Shown here one piece after another: positions 11,003 through 20,415 of a stretch of DNA of 64,000 nt (positions are counted from its first letter, which is position 1; each line of letters begins with the position of its first letter). A program made the translations under genes and the position numbers. Source of the DNA: Rhizobium sp. BK316 (GTDB lineage: Bacteria > Pseudomonadota > Alphaproteobacteria > Rhizobiales > Rhizobiaceae); NCBI RefSeq assembly GCF_014193695.1, contig NZ_JACHZR010000003.1, positions 124,001-188,000 of the forward strand, written 5' to 3'. The notes under the pieces are model-generated. The model searched no databases. It saw only the letters and a program-made list of their open reading frames with translations, and was not told the origin of the DNA.

Positions 11003-11914
11003 TCAGCGGGCGTTGAGATTCGCATCCGCCAGCAATTTCACCAGCCAGTCGACGAAGACGCGAACCTTGTTGCTGAGGTGCCGGTTCGGCGGATAGACGA
11101 CGTAGAGCGGCAGCGACTCACGCGTCCATTCCTTCAGGGTTTGAACCAGCTCGCCTTTTGCCAGTGGTTCACGTGCCATGAAGATCGGAATCTGGGCGAG
11201 GCCGAGGCCGGCAAGGGCCGCGGTCATGTAGGTGCGGCTGTCATTGACGGAGACAATATAGCGCGGATTGACCTCGACAACCTCATTGTCCTTGCGAAAT
11301 TCGAAAGGCACCGTGCGATTGTTCTGGGCGCGGAAATAATTGACGGAATAATGTTCCGTTTCAAGCTCTTCCGGCCGCTGTGGCAGGCCGAATTTCTCGA
11401 CATAAAGAGGCGCAACGCAGGTGATCATCTCGATCTCGGAAACGCGTCTGGCGATCAGCGACTGGTCGGCCGGCGTGCCGGCACGCAGCGCACAGTCGAC
11501 GTTCTCAGCGAGATAGTCGACAGTGCGGTCGCCGACTCCGAGGTCGATGCGGATATCAGGGTAACGCTGGTAGAAATCGCAAAGCGCCGGCACGATGATG
11601 GAGTCGGCAAAGGCACCGGCCATCTCGACCCGCAACCGTCCCGTCGGCAGGCTCTGAGAGTTTGAAAGACTGCCATCCAGCTCCTCAAGTTCGGAAATGA
11701 TCTGTGCGGCGCGTTCGTAGTAAAGGGCACCGTCCGTCGTCACCATGACCCGGCGCGTCGTGCGGTTGAGAAGCTTGGTGCGCAGATGCGCTTCCAGCCC
11801 CTGAATGAGATTGGTCACCGTCGCCTTGGGCATGGCGAGCATGTCGGCGGCGCGGGTGAAATTGCCCGTCTCCACCACGCGGATGAAGACGCGCATTGCC
11901 GAGAGCTGATCCAT
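11003..11914 (-). CDS. LysR-family transcriptional regulator next to an RND operon
   Basis: 303 residues starting MDQLSAMRVFIRVVETGNF, a winged helix-turn-helix (MPKATVTNLIQGLEAHL, NRTTRRVMVTTDG) followed by the LysR effector domain. The ATG at 11914 was preferred over an in-frame codon at 12007 because it gives the standard LysR N terminus. It is divergent from a hydrolase-like gene and the RND adaptor and permease genes beyond it. LysR proteins in this arrangement usually control the divergent efflux operon; that role is inferred. Confidence 0.9.
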   Translation of the reverse strand: MDQLSAMRVFIRVVETGNFTRAADMLAMPKATVTNLIQGLEAHLRTKLLNRTTRRVMVTTDGALYYERAAQIISELEELDGSLSNSQSLPTGRLRVEMAGAFADSIIVPALCDFYQRYPDIRIDLGVGDRTVDYLAENVDCALRAGTPADQSLIARRVSEIEMITCVAPLYVEKFGLPQRPEELETEHYSVNYFRAQNNRTVPFEFRKDNEVVEVNPRYIVSVNDSRTYMTAALAGLGLAQIPIFMAREPLAKGELVQTLKEWTRESLPLYVVYPPNRHLSNKVRVFVDWLVKLLADANLNAR

Positions 11915-11957
11915 CGGTTCAAGTCCGGAGTTTGCGTTGCAACATTGTTCGGAATTT

Positions 11958-11991
11958 GGAATAGTGTTATCGCGATATCGCTTCTTATTCC
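11958..11991. promoter_or_regulatory. Candidate LysR operator between regulator and hydrolase-RND operon
   Basis: GGAATA (11958-11963) and TATTCC (11986-11991) are perfect inverted halves around a central palindrome GCGATATCGC (11972-11981). The site lies in the 156-base divergent spacer and is AT-rich at its edges. LysR binding is inferred. Confidence 0.45.
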
Positions 11992-12070
11992 CCGAATTGA
12001 ATAACAATATCTTTTTGGTTCAAAATGCAAGAGGCGGGCGTTGTCCGTCATATGCAAAGAGATAGAGACG

Positions 12071-12883
12071 ATGGTGCCCGAGATCAAAGACATGGTGCTG
12101 GAAAAGGTGGCCGCTGGCCCCGTTTCTGCGCGCGTCTATATGGGTGCCGATTTCGGCAAGGGTCCGCCGATCGTGCTCTATCTGCATGGCGGGGCATTCC
12201 TCGATAGCGATCCGAATGCCGACCGCCCGATCGCCAGCAGCCTCGCAAAGGCGGGTGCGATCGTCGTATCTGCCGATTACAGCACGCTGTCGGGCAACGT
12301 TTTTCCGAAGGCGCTTGAAGTTTCTTTCTCGATCCTTTCCTATCTTGCCCTCAAGAAAGCCGGTCTTGGTGACCGCAAGTCGCTGCTTTTCGTCGCCGGT
12401 GAAGAGGCGGGTGGCAATGTCGCTGCCGGCGTCGCGCTAAAGGCGCGTGACCAGATTCCGGATGCGCTTGACGGCCAGATCCTGATTTCTCCTCTTCTCG
12501 ATCCTTTCATGGGTACGTCTTCGATCCGCAAGGCGGACAAGATCGGCATGCGCCAGCGCTGGACTGAAGGCTGGAGCCATTATCTGAGCGGCGGCGGCTG
12601 CCATCCTTATGCTGCGCCATGCCTCTGTTCGCGTATATCAGGTGTTGCACCGGCCCTGATTTTTACGGCGGAGGATGATCCGCTGCATGACGAAACAATC
12701 GGTTACGCCGCTCGCCTGAAGAAGGCAGGCGTTGGCGTGCGCCAGCATGTTCTTCCCGCCGGGACAGGTTGGCCATCCATTTACGGCGGAAAATCTGAGG
12801 GGATTTCCACGTGGCAGGGCAACGTCAGCCGCCATTTCGGAGATTTCCTTCAGGACGTGAGCGTTCAGCCACAATTGCATTGA
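12071..12883 (+). CDS. Alpha/beta-hydrolase-fold protein (HSL-like) lacking catalytic Ser and His
   Basis: 270 residues. The fold is that of hormone-sensitive-lipase-like esterases: the oxyanion motif YLHGGAFLDSD is present at about residues 40-50, and the acid-bearing strand TAEDDPLHDE is present near residue 205. The nucleophile elbow, normally GDSAGG, reads GEEAGG, so the Ser position (about residue 112) is Glu. The C-terminal His position reads GTGWPSIYG, with no His. It therefore probably does not hydrolyse esters and may bind a ligand instead. The ATG at 12071 follows AGAGATAGAGA; a TTG at 12041 is possible. It precedes the RND adaptor by 48 bases and is divergent from the LysR gene. 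Confidence 0.8.
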   Translation: MVPEIKDMVLEKVAAGPVSARVYMGADFGKGPPIVLYLHGGAFLDSDPNADRPIASSLAKAGAIVVSADYSTLSGNVFPKALEVSFSILSYLALKKAGLGDRKSLLFVAGEEAGGNVAAGVALKARDQIPDALDGQILISPLLDPFMGTSSIRKADKIGMRQRWTEGWSHYLSGGGCHPYAAPCLCSRISGVAPALIFTAEDDPLHDETIGYAARLKKAGVGVRQHVLPAGTGWPSIYGGKSEGISTWQGNVSRHFGDFLQDVSVQPQLH

Positions 12884-12931
12884 AGACGAACTGATTTTTT
12901 ACGGCCATTCGGGGCCGCAAGGAGAGTACCA

Positions 12932-14122
12932 ATGACGTCCAGAAGTAAGCGCTGGGCCCTGGTGGGCGCCGGTCTGGGTGTTGCTGCGTCCGTTTCGGCC
13001 GCTGCCATCTTTTTCGAACTGCCGATGAGCGCAACCGCCACGGCCGCCTCCGAACCTGCGCAGCCGCCCGCTGTGCCGGTGACGGTTGCCGTCGTCGCCA
13101 GCCGGGATGTGACGAACTGGGAGAATTTCTCCGGTCGTCTTGAGGCTATCGACCGTGTGCAGATCCGCCCCCGCGTTGGGGGTGCCATCCAGTCCGTGCA
13201 TTTCCGTGAAGGTGCCTTGGTGAAACAAGGCGACCTGCTTTTCGCCATCGATCCTGCCCCCTATCAGGCAGCCGTCGCCCAGGCCCAGGGCCAGGTCGCT
13301 TCGGCTGAAGCCAAGGTCAGCCTGGCACAGACGGAACTCGATCGTGGACGCCGTCTCTCGGACAACCGTACAATCTCGCAGAGCGATCTCGACCAGCGCC
13401 AGAGCACGCTGGCCGAAGCCCAGGCGAGCCTGCGTTCGGCACAGGCGGCTCTCCAGTCCGCGCAGCTCGATCTCGATTACACGCAGGTTCGCGCACCGGT
13501 TTCCGGCCGTATCGGTAAGATCGAGGTCACGGTCGGCAATATTGTCGCCGCCGGCTCGGCCTCGCCTGAGCTGACGACGCTCGTCTCCGTCGATCCGATC
13601 TATGCAAGCTTCAACGCGAGCGAAGAGATGGTCACGAAGGCTCTTTCGGAGCTTCCGGCAACTGACGCCGCATTGCCGGCGGTTGAACAGATCCCGGTCG
13701 AAATCGGCACGCTTGCCGATGAGGGAACGCCGATCAAGGGCAAGCTTCAGCTCGTCGACAACGAAGTCGATGCTGCCAGCGGCACCATTGCCGTGCGGGC
13801 AGTCTTCGACAATCCCGGTGGCAGGCTGATCCCCGGCCAGTTCGTGCGAGTGCGCATGGGCCAGCCGAAGGCCGAGAACAAGATCGTCATCAGTGACCGG
13901 GCCGTCGGCACCGACCAGGACAAGAAGTTTGTCTTCGTCGTCGACGGTGAGAACAAGGTCAATTACCGGCAGATCCAGCTCGGCTCGCTGTTCGATGGCC
14001 AACGCGTGATCGAAGGCGGCCTCGAGGTCGGCGACAAAATCGTCGTCAATGGGTTGCAGCGCATCCGTCCGGGTGCAGTCGTCGCACCTCAGATGGAAGA
14101 GAAGGTCGCGACCGCTCAGTAA
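12932..14122 (+). CDS. RND efflux periplasmic adaptor (AcrA/MexA type)
   Basis: 396 residues. N-terminal signal/membrane segment about 1-30 (ALVGAGLGVAASVSAAAIFF), then the lipoyl domain (GRLEAIDRVQIRPRVGGAIQ), a helical hairpin with Gln/Ala-rich heptads at about 110-180, the second lipoyl half (LDYTQVRAPVSGRIG), and C-terminal barrel domains. AAGGAGAG precedes the ATG. It bridges the RND permease encoded next to an outer-membrane channel. It is paralogous to the adaptor at 1734-2909 but the two are clearly divergent. Confidence 0.93.
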   Translation: MTSRSKRWALVGAGLGVAASVSAAAIFFELPMSATATAASEPAQPPAVPVTVAVVASRDVTNWENFSGRLEAIDRVQIRPRVGGAIQSVHFREGALVKQGDLLFAIDPAPYQAAVAQAQGQVASAEAKVSLAQTELDRGRRLSDNRTISQSDLDQRQSTLAEAQASLRSAQAALQSAQLDLDYTQVRAPVSGRIGKIEVTVGNIVAAGSASPELTTLVSVDPIYASFNASEEMVTKALSELPATDAALPAVEQIPVEIGTLADEGTPIKGKLQLVDNEVDAASGTIAVRAVFDNPGGRLIPGQFVRVRMGQPKAENKIVISDRAVGTDQDKKFVFVVDGENKVNYRQIQLGSLFDGQRVIEGGLEVGDKIVVNGLQRIRPGAVVAPQMEEKVATAQ

Positions 14123-14130
14123 GATGCAGT

Positions 14131-14149
14131 CCCCTCCTTCAGGGAGGGG
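14131..14149 (+). other. Intercistronic hairpin between adaptor and permease genes
   Basis: A 7-bp stem (CCCCTCC 14131-14137 with GGAGGGG 14143-14149) with loop TTCAG lies in the 118-base gap between the two genes. There is no T-run, so it is more likely an mRNA stability or processing element, or a partial attenuator, than a terminator. Confidence 0.4.
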
Positions 14150-14240
14150 CCATTGGCCGAAATAACATGACCCGCCGGCGAGCCTTCAGACCGCCGGAGA
14201 GGGATTTTGCATCCATGTTCACCCCGGAGAGGGCTTTAAA

Positions 14241-17200
14241 ATGAACATATCCAGATTCTTTGTCGACCGCCCGGTGTTTGCCGGTGTTCTTTCGGTCCTC
14301 ATCGTGGTCGCCGGCCTGATCGGCCTCAGGGCGTTGCCGATCTCGGAATATCCCGAGGTCGTGCCGCCGTCGATCGTCGTGCGCGCCACCTATCCCGGCG
14401 CAAACCCGACCGTCATTGCCGAAACGGTGGCCACACCGCTCGAAGAGCAGATCAACGGTGTCGAGGGCATGCTCTACATGTCCAGCCAGGCGACATCGGA
14501 CGGCGTTTTGAACGTCACGGTCACCTTCAAGCTCGGCACCGACCCGGACAAGGCGCAACAGCTCGTTCAGAACCGCGTGTCGCAGGCCGAACCCCGCCTG
14601 CCGGCGGAAGTTCGTGCACTCGGCATTACCACGGTCAAGAGCTCGCCGGACTTCATCATGGTCGTCAACCTCGTTTCCGATGGGAACAGCCATGACATCA
14701 CCTATCTGCGCAATTATGCGACGCTGAACATCAAGGACCGGCTCGCCCGCATCGCCGGCGTAGGCCAGGTGCAGGTCTTCGGCGCCGGCGACTATTCGAT
14801 GCGCGTGTGGATCGATCCGCAGAAGGCTGCCGAGCATAATCTTGCCGCCAGCGACATCAGCAACGCGATCAGCTCACAGAACGTCCAGGCTGCTGCCGGT
14901 ATCATCGGCGCCTCTCCCAGCCAGCCGGGGGTCGATCTCCAGCTCAACGTGAATGCCCAGGGCCGTCTGCGCACGCCCGAGGAATTCGGCAACATCATCG
15001 TCAAGACGGGCGCCAATGGCGAAATCACCCGCCTGCGCGACGTTGCCCGGATCGAACTCGGTGCCGCCGACTACACGCTGCGTTCGCTGCTCGACGGCAA
15101 GCCGGCTGTCGCTGTCGCCGTTCTCCAGGCGCCGGGTTCGAACGCCATCGAGATCGCCGACAATGTCCGTGCGACCATGGATGAGCTGCAGTTGGCCATG
15201 CCGACAGGCGTGAAGTACGAGATCGTCTACGATACGACGAAGTTCGTTCGCGCCTCGATCGAGAAGGTCATCGATACGCTGCTCGAAGCCATCGCGCTCG
15301 TCGTTCTCGTCGTCATTCTGTTCCTGCAGACATGGCGTGCCTCGATCATTCCGCTGATCGCCGTTCCTGTATCGATCATCGGTACGTTCGCGGTCATGTA
15401 TATGTTCGGCTTCTCGATCAATGCGCTCAGCCTTTTCGGCCTGGTGCTGGCGATCGGTATCGTCGTGGACGACGCGATCGTCGTCGTTGAAAACGTCGAA
15501 CGCAACATCGAGGCCGGGCTCAGTCCACGCCAGGCGACTTACAAGGCCATGAAGGAAGTCTCCGGCCCGATCATCGCGATCGCGCTGGTACTCGTCGCGG
15601 TCTTCGTACCGCTCGCCTTCATCTCCGGCCTGTCGGGTCAGTTCTATCGCCAGTTCGCGCTGACGATCGCGATCTCGACTGTCATTTCAGCCTTCAATTC
15701 GCTGACGCTGTCTCCGGCTCTCGCCGCCCTTCTCCTGAAGGGGCATCATGCGCCGAAGGACTGGCTGACGCGGTTCATGGATGCGATCTTCGGCTGGTTC
15801 TTCCGCGGGTTCAACCGCGCTTTCGGCGCCGGTTCGAACGCCTACGGCAAGGGCGTCGGTGGTCTGGTGTCGCGCAAGAGCATCGTCATGGTGATCTACC
15901 TTGCGCTGGTCGGAGCGACCTACGGCATCTTCAATACGGTGCCGGGCGGTTTCGTGCCGTCGCAGGACAAGCAGTATCTGATCGGCTTTGCCCAGTTGCC
16001 GGATGCCGCAAGCCTGGACCGTACGGAAGACGTCATCAAGCGCATGACCGACATCGCCCTGGCGCAGCCGGGCGTTGCCAACGCGATCGCCTTCCCGGGC
16101 CTGTCGATCAACGGCTTCACCAACTCGTCGAATGCCGGCATCGTCTTCGTGACGTTAAAGGATTTCGAGGAGCGCAAGACGCCCGATCTTTCGGGCGGGG
16201 CAATTGCCATGGCCCTGAACCAGAAGTTCGGCGCCATCCAGGATGCCTTCATCGCCATGTTCCCGCCGCCGCCGGTCAACGGCCTCGGCCAGACGGGCGG
16301 TTTCAAACTGCAGATCGAGGATCGCGCAGGCTTGGGCAACCAAGCACTTGACGAGGCGACCAAGGCGGTGCTTGCCAAGGCCTATCAGACGCCTGAACTC
16401 GCTGGCCTGTTCTCCAGCTTCCAGATCAACGTGCCGCAGCTCTATGCCGATCTCGACCGTGCCAAGGCCGAGCAGCTTGGAGTCTCCGTCACTGATGTCT
16501 TCCAGACGCTGCAGATCTATCTCGGTTCGCTCTACGTGAACGACTTCAACGCTTTCGGCCGCACCTACAGCGTTCGTGTACAGGCCGATGCCAAGTTCCG
16601 TGCTCAGCCGGAAGATATCGGTCAGTTGAAGGTTCGCTCGGCATCGGGCCAGATGATTCCGCTCGCAGCTCTCCTGAAGGTGGATGCAAGTACAGGTCCG
16701 GAACGTGCGAACCGTTATAACGGCTTCCTCGCTGCCGATATCAACGGTGGTCCGGCTCCGGGCTTCTCGTCCGGGCAGGCACAGGCTGCGATCGAAAAGA
16801 TCCTGAATGAGACGCTGCCTGCCGGCATCGACTTCGAGTGGACCGACCTGACCTACCAGCAGATCCTTGCCGGCAACTCCAGCGTCGTCGTCTTTCCGCT
16901 CGCCCTGCTGCTCGTCTTCCTGGTGCTCGCTGCCCAGTATGAGAGCCTGACGCTGCCACTGGCGATCATCATGATCGTGCCGATGGGTGTTCTTGCCGCC
17001 TTGACGGGCGTCTGGCTCACCGGTGGAGACAACAACATCTTCACGCAGATCGGCCTCGTCGTCCTTGTCGGTCTATCGGCCAAGAACGCGATCCTGATCG
17101 TGGAATTTGCCCGCGAACTGGAGTTCGAAGGCAGGACGCCGCGGGAAGCCGCAATCGAGGCAAGCCGTCTGCGCCTGCGCCCGATCCTCATGACCTCCAT

Positions 17201-17438
17201 GGCCTTCATCATGGGCGTCGTGCCGCTCGTCACTTCGACTGGTGCCGGTTCGGAAATGCGCGCGGCCATGGGCGTTGCGGTGTTCTCGGGTATGATCGGC
17301 GTGACCTTCTTCGGTATCTTCATGACGCCGGTGTTCTATGTGCTCCTGCGCCGGATGACGGGCAACCGTCCGCTCATCCAGCACAACGACAATCATCCGC
17401 AGGACGAAGACGACCATATGAAGGTCGCTGCGGAGTAA
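14241..17438 (+). CDS. RND multidrug efflux permease (HAE1 family)
   Basis: 1065 residues, full length for the AcrB/MexF family. It starts MNISRFFVDRPVFAGVLSVL and has the family blocks SEYPEVVPPSIVVRATYPGAN and ATPLEEQINGVEGM. Helix 4 carries the proton-relay motif GIVVDDAIVVVENVERN (two Asp). The second half repeats the topology (GLSAKNAILIVEFA with its Lys). Two large periplasmic loops are present. Together with the adaptor it forms a tripartite pump; the outer-membrane partner is not local. The C-terminal tail is His/Asp/Glu-rich. Transcription probably ends at the hairpin immediately downstream. Confidence 0.95.
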   Translation: MNISRFFVDRPVFAGVLSVLIVVAGLIGLRALPISEYPEVVPPSIVVRATYPGANPTVIAETVATPLEEQINGVEGMLYMSSQATSDGVLNVTVTFKLGTDPDKAQQLVQNRVSQAEPRLPAEVRALGITTVKSSPDFIMVVNLVSDGNSHDITYLRNYATLNIKDRLARIAGVGQVQVFGAGDYSMRVWIDPQKAAEHNLAASDISNAISSQNVQAAAGIIGASPSQPGVDLQLNVNAQGRLRTPEEFGNIIVKTGANGEITRLRDVARIELGAADYTLRSLLDGKPAVAVAVLQAPGSNAIEIADNVRATMDELQLAMPTGVKYEIVYDTTKFVRASIEKVIDTLLEAIALVVLVVILFLQTWRASIIPLIAVPVSIIGTFAVMYMFGFSINALSLFGLVLAIGIVVDDAIVVVENVERNIEAGLSPRQATYKAMKEVSGPIIAIALVLVAVFVPLAFISGLSGQFYRQFALTIAISTVISAFNSLTLSPALAALLLKGHHAPKDWLTRFMDAIFGWFFRGFNRAFGAGSNAYGKGVGGLVSRKSIVMVIYLALVGATYGIFNTVPGGFVPSQDKQYLIGFAQLPDAASLDRTEDVIKRMTDIALAQPGVANAIAFPGLSINGFTNSSNAGIVFVTLKDFEERKTPDLSGGAIAMALNQKFGAIQDAFIAMFPPPPVNGLGQTGGFKLQIEDRAGLGNQALDEATKAVLAKAYQTPELAGLFSSFQINVPQLYADLDRAKAEQLGVSVTDVFQTLQIYLGSLYVNDFNAFGRTYSVRVQADAKFRAQPEDIGQLKVRSASGQMIPLAALLKVDASTGPERANRYNGFLAADINGGPAPGFSSGQAQAAIEKILNETLPAGIDFEWTDLTYQQILAGNSSVVVFPLALLLVFLVLAAQYESLTLPLAIIMIVPMGVLAALTGVWLTGGDNNIFTQIGLVVLVGLSAKNAILIVEFARELEFEGRTPREAAIEASRLRLRPILMTSMAFIMGVVPLVTSTGAGSEMRAAMGVAVFSGMIGVTFFGIFMTPVFYVLLRRMTGNRPLIQHNDNHPQDEDDHMKVAAE

Positions 17439-17459
17439 CCTCTCCTTTGTCGGGTAAAT

Positions 17460-17495
17460 CGGGCGGGGACCTTAGTCCTCGCCCGTTTCGTTTTT
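17460..17495 (+). terminator. Rho-independent terminator after the RND permease
   Basis: An 11-bp stem with one G-T pair (17460-17470 with 17475-17485), a 4-base loop, and a T-rich run (17486-17495). Confidence 0.8.
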
Positions 17496-17591
17496 GAGCG
17501 CTCCGACAAAAAATGCGTTACGTCCATCAAAACGGTTGCATGCTGAGGTGAGGAGATTATCAAGGGCAGGCAACAGTTCGGGGAGGGCTGG

Positions 17592-18503
17592 GTGACACAC
17601 GCATCGAAAGACGATGGAAAGCGCAAGATCGCTTTCCTCGGCACCGGGCTCATGGGGGCGCCGATGGTGCGGCGACTGCTTGGCGCAGGCTTTTCCGTCA
17701 CTGTCTGGAACCGTGATCGCGCCAAGGCGGAGGCTCTTTCCAGCGATGGCGCCAATGTCGCTTCCGCGCCCGCCGAAGCCGCCTCTGCAGCCGATATCGT
17801 CATCTCCATGCTAACCAATGCTCAGGCCGTAGGACAGGTGCTGTTCGACATGGGCACTGTCGAGGCCATGAGACCAGGCGCTGTCGTCATCGACATGAGT
17901 TCCATCGCGCCGCCTTTCGCGCGCGCGCATGCGGAGAAGCTTGCCGCACGGGGTATCCGCCATATCGACGCGCCGGTTTCCGGCGGCGTGATCGGGGCCT
18001 CATCCGGGACGCTTGCCATCATGGCGGGCGGGGATGCTTCCGTCATTACCGAACTGGCTGATGTCTTTGCGCCGATGGGGCGCGTCACCCATGTCGGGCC
18101 TGATGGGTCAGGGCAGCTTGCCAAGCTCGCCAACCAGCAGATCGTTGCAGTGACGATCGGCGCTGTCGCAGAAGCGATGATGCTGATTGAGGCAGGCGGT
18201 GGTTCGCCGGCAGCGTTCCGGGATGCCGTGCGCGGCGGCTTTGCCGACAGCCGCATTCTGGAAATCCACGGCAAACGCATGATCGACCGGCAGTTCGCGC
18301 CGGGCGGTTCTTCAGCCAATCAGTTGAAAGATCTCGACGCGGTCATGGCGACGGCGAAGGCCTTGTCCCTCACGCTGCCGCTGACGGAAGCGGTGCATGC
18401 CGAATTCACCGAATTTGTTGCTAAAGGCAACGGTGAGACGGATCACAGTGCCCTGTTGCTCCATCTCGAAGACAGGAATGCCCGACCGGGAGGAAAGAGA
18501 TGA
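17592..18503 (+). CDS. NAD(P)-dependent beta-hydroxyacid dehydrogenase (3-HIBADH / tartronate semialdehyde reductase family)
   Basis: 303 residues. An N-terminal Rossmann fold with IAFLGTGLMGAPMVRRLL, the family substrate-binding signature IDAPVSGGVIGASSGTLAIMAGG near residue 125, and the catalytic Lys in KLANQQIVA near residue 178. It starts at GTG 17592, with GGGAGGG upstream. It overlaps the next gene by ATGA, so it is coupled to the sugar-acid dehydratase; this suggests a role in sugar-acid breakdown rather than valine catabolism. The exact substrate is not determinable. Confidence 0.88.
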   Translation: MTHASKDDGKRKIAFLGTGLMGAPMVRRLLGAGFSVTVWNRDRAKAEALSSDGANVASAPAEAASAADIVISMLTNAQAVGQVLFDMGTVEAMRPGAVVIDMSSIAPPFARAHAEKLAARGIRHIDAPVSGGVIGASSGTLAIMAGGDASVITELADVFAPMGRVTHVGPDGSGQLAKLANQQIVAVTIGAVAEAMMLIEAGGGSPAAFRDAVRGGFADSRILEIHGKRMIDRQFAPGGSSANQLKDLDAVMATAKALSLTLPLTEAVHAEFTEFVAKGNGETDHSALLLHLEDRNARPGGKR

Positions 18504-20284
18504 CCGATAGCGAGACCGCCAAACGCCGCCTGCGTTCGCAGGACTGGTTCGATAATCCCGATCATATCGACATGACGGCACTCTATCTGGAGCGCTTCAT
18601 GAATTACGGTGTGACGCCCGAGGAATTGCGGTCTGGCAAGCCGATCATCGGCATTGCCCAGAGCGGCAGCGACCTGACGCCCTGCAACCGCGTCCATATC
18701 GAATTGGCCAAGCGCGTTCGTGACGGCATCCGCGATGCGGGCGGCATCCCGATTGAATTTCCGACCCATCCGATCTTCGAGAACTGCAAGCGCCCGACGG
18801 CAGCACTCGACCGCAATCTCGCCTATCTCGGCCTCGTTGAAATCCTCTACGGCTATCCGCTCGACGGTGTCGTGCTGACGACGGGCTGCGACAAGACAAC
18901 GCCTTCGGCGATCATGGCGGCTTCGACGGTTGATATTCCCGCCATCGTTCTGTCGGGCGGGCCGATGCTCGATGGCTGGCACGAGGGCAAGCTTGCCGGC
19001 TCCGGGATGGCGATCTGGCAGTCACGGCGGAAGCTTGCGGCCGGCGAGATCGACGAAGAGGAATTCCTGCAGACGGCGCTCGATTCGGCACCCTCCGTCG
19101 GTCATTGCAACACGATGGGCACGGCCTCGACAATGAATGCGCTGGCCGAGGCGCTCGGCTTGTCACTGACGGGCTGTGGCAACATCCCCGCCGCCTATCG
19201 CGAACGCGGCCAGATGGCCTATCGCACCGGCCGTCGCGCCGTCGAGATCGTGTTCGAAGACCTGAAGCCGTCGGATATCCTGACGCGTGACGCCTTCCTC
19301 AATGCCATCAAGACCAATTCTGCAATCGGTGGCTCGACCAACGCTCAGCCGCATCTTGCTGCCATGGCGAAACATGCGGGCGTCGAGCTTTATCCTGATG
19401 ACTGGCAGGTGCACGGCTTTGACATTCCGCTGCTGGCGAATGTGCAGCCGGCAGGGGCCTATCTTGGCGAGAAGTTCCATCGTGCCGGCGGCACGCCTGC
19501 GGTCATGTGGGAGCTGCTGCAGGCGGATAAGCTGAACGGGGACTGTCGCACCGTCACCGGCAAGACCATGGCCGAGAATCTGAGAGGACGTGAGGCGCGC
19601 GACCGCGATGTCATCAAGCCCTACAACGAGCCTTTGAAGGAGCGGGCCGGTTTCCTTGTGCTCAAGGGCAATCTCTTCGATTTCGCCATTATGAAAATGA
19701 GCGTCGTCTCCGAGGATTTCCGCAAGCGTTATCTGCAGGAACCGGGCCGCGAAGGCGTGTTCGAAGGCAAGGCCGTCGTTTTCGATGGCTCCGAAGATTA
19801 CCACAAGCGCATCAACGATCCGGAGCTTGGTATCGACGGGAACACGATCCTCGTCATCCGCGGCGCCGGTCCGCTCGGCTGGCCGGGGTCTGCCGAAGTG
19901 GTCAACATGCAGCCGCCGGATCATATCTTGAAGCGTGGTATCAACAGCCTGCCGACGATCGGTGACGGGCGCCAGTCCGGCACTTCGGACAGCCCCTCGA
20001 TCCTCAATGCTTCGCCCGAAAGTGCCGCCGGCGGTGGACTTGCCTGGCTCCGGACGGGCGACATGGTCCGCATCGATTTCAACCATGGGCGTTGCGACAT
20101 GCTGGTCGACGATGCCGAAATCGAGCGGCGCAAGGGCGACGGAATTCCGCCAGTACCGACCGATGCGACGCCGTGGCAGCGCATCTACCGCAATTCGGTG
20201 ACGCAGCTCTCGGACGGTGCTGTCATCGAGGGGGCATCTGACTTCCGGCAGATTGCCAAGAATCCACCACGTCACAATCACTGA
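18500..20284 (+). CDS. IlvD/Edd-family dehydratase, probably sugar-acid dehydratase
   Basis: 594 residues, an Fe-S dependent dehydratase. Cluster-ligand Cys residues appear in [17 protein letters not shown] and [13 protein letters not shown], as in the IlvD/Edd family. The N terminus ([21 protein letters not shown]) and length resemble the pentonate dehydratases (arabinonate/xylonate type) rather than IlvD of branched-chain synthesis. It probably dehydrates an aldonic acid to a 2-keto-3-deoxy acid. The start overlaps the preceding reductase gene (ATGA). The substrate cannot be fixed without assays. Confidence 0.88.
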   Translation: MTDSETAKRRLRSQDWFDNPDHIDMTALYLERFMNYGVTPEELRSGKPIIGIAQSGSDLTPCNRVHIELAKRVRDGIRDAGGIPIEFPTHPIFENCKRPTAALDRNLAYLGLVEILYGYPLDGVVLTTGCDKTTPSAIMAASTVDIPAIVLSGGPMLDGWHEGKLAGSGMAIWQSRRKLAAGEIDEEEFLQTALDSAPSVGHCNTMGTASTMNALAEALGLSLTGCGNIPAAYRERGQMAYRTGRRAVEIVFEDLKPSDILTRDAFLNAIKTNSAIGGSTNAQPHLAAMAKHAGVELYPDDWQVHGFDIPLLANVQPAGAYLGEKFHRAGGTPAVMWELLQADKLNGDCRTVTGKTMAENLRGREARDRDVIKPYNEPLKERAGFLVLKGNLFDFAIMKMSVVSEDFRKRYLQEPGREGVFEGKAVVFDGSEDYHKRINDPELGIDGNTILVIRGAGPLGWPGSAEVVNMQPPDHILKRGINSLPTIGDGRQSGTSDSPSILNASPESAAGGGLAWLRTGDMVRIDFNHGRCDMLVDDAEIERRKGDGIPPVPTDATPWQRIYRNSVTQLSDGAVIEGASDFRQIAKNPPRHNH

Positions 20285-20415
20285 TTGAGGGTATTCTCCG
20301 GCTAAAACAATACTGATCGAAAAGGAGGCAGTCGTAACGAACAGTTCACCTAGTAACTAGTTCGGTACTTCTGAAAAGGCTTCATTAATGGGGGCTTGCG
20401 ACTATACTATGAGTT

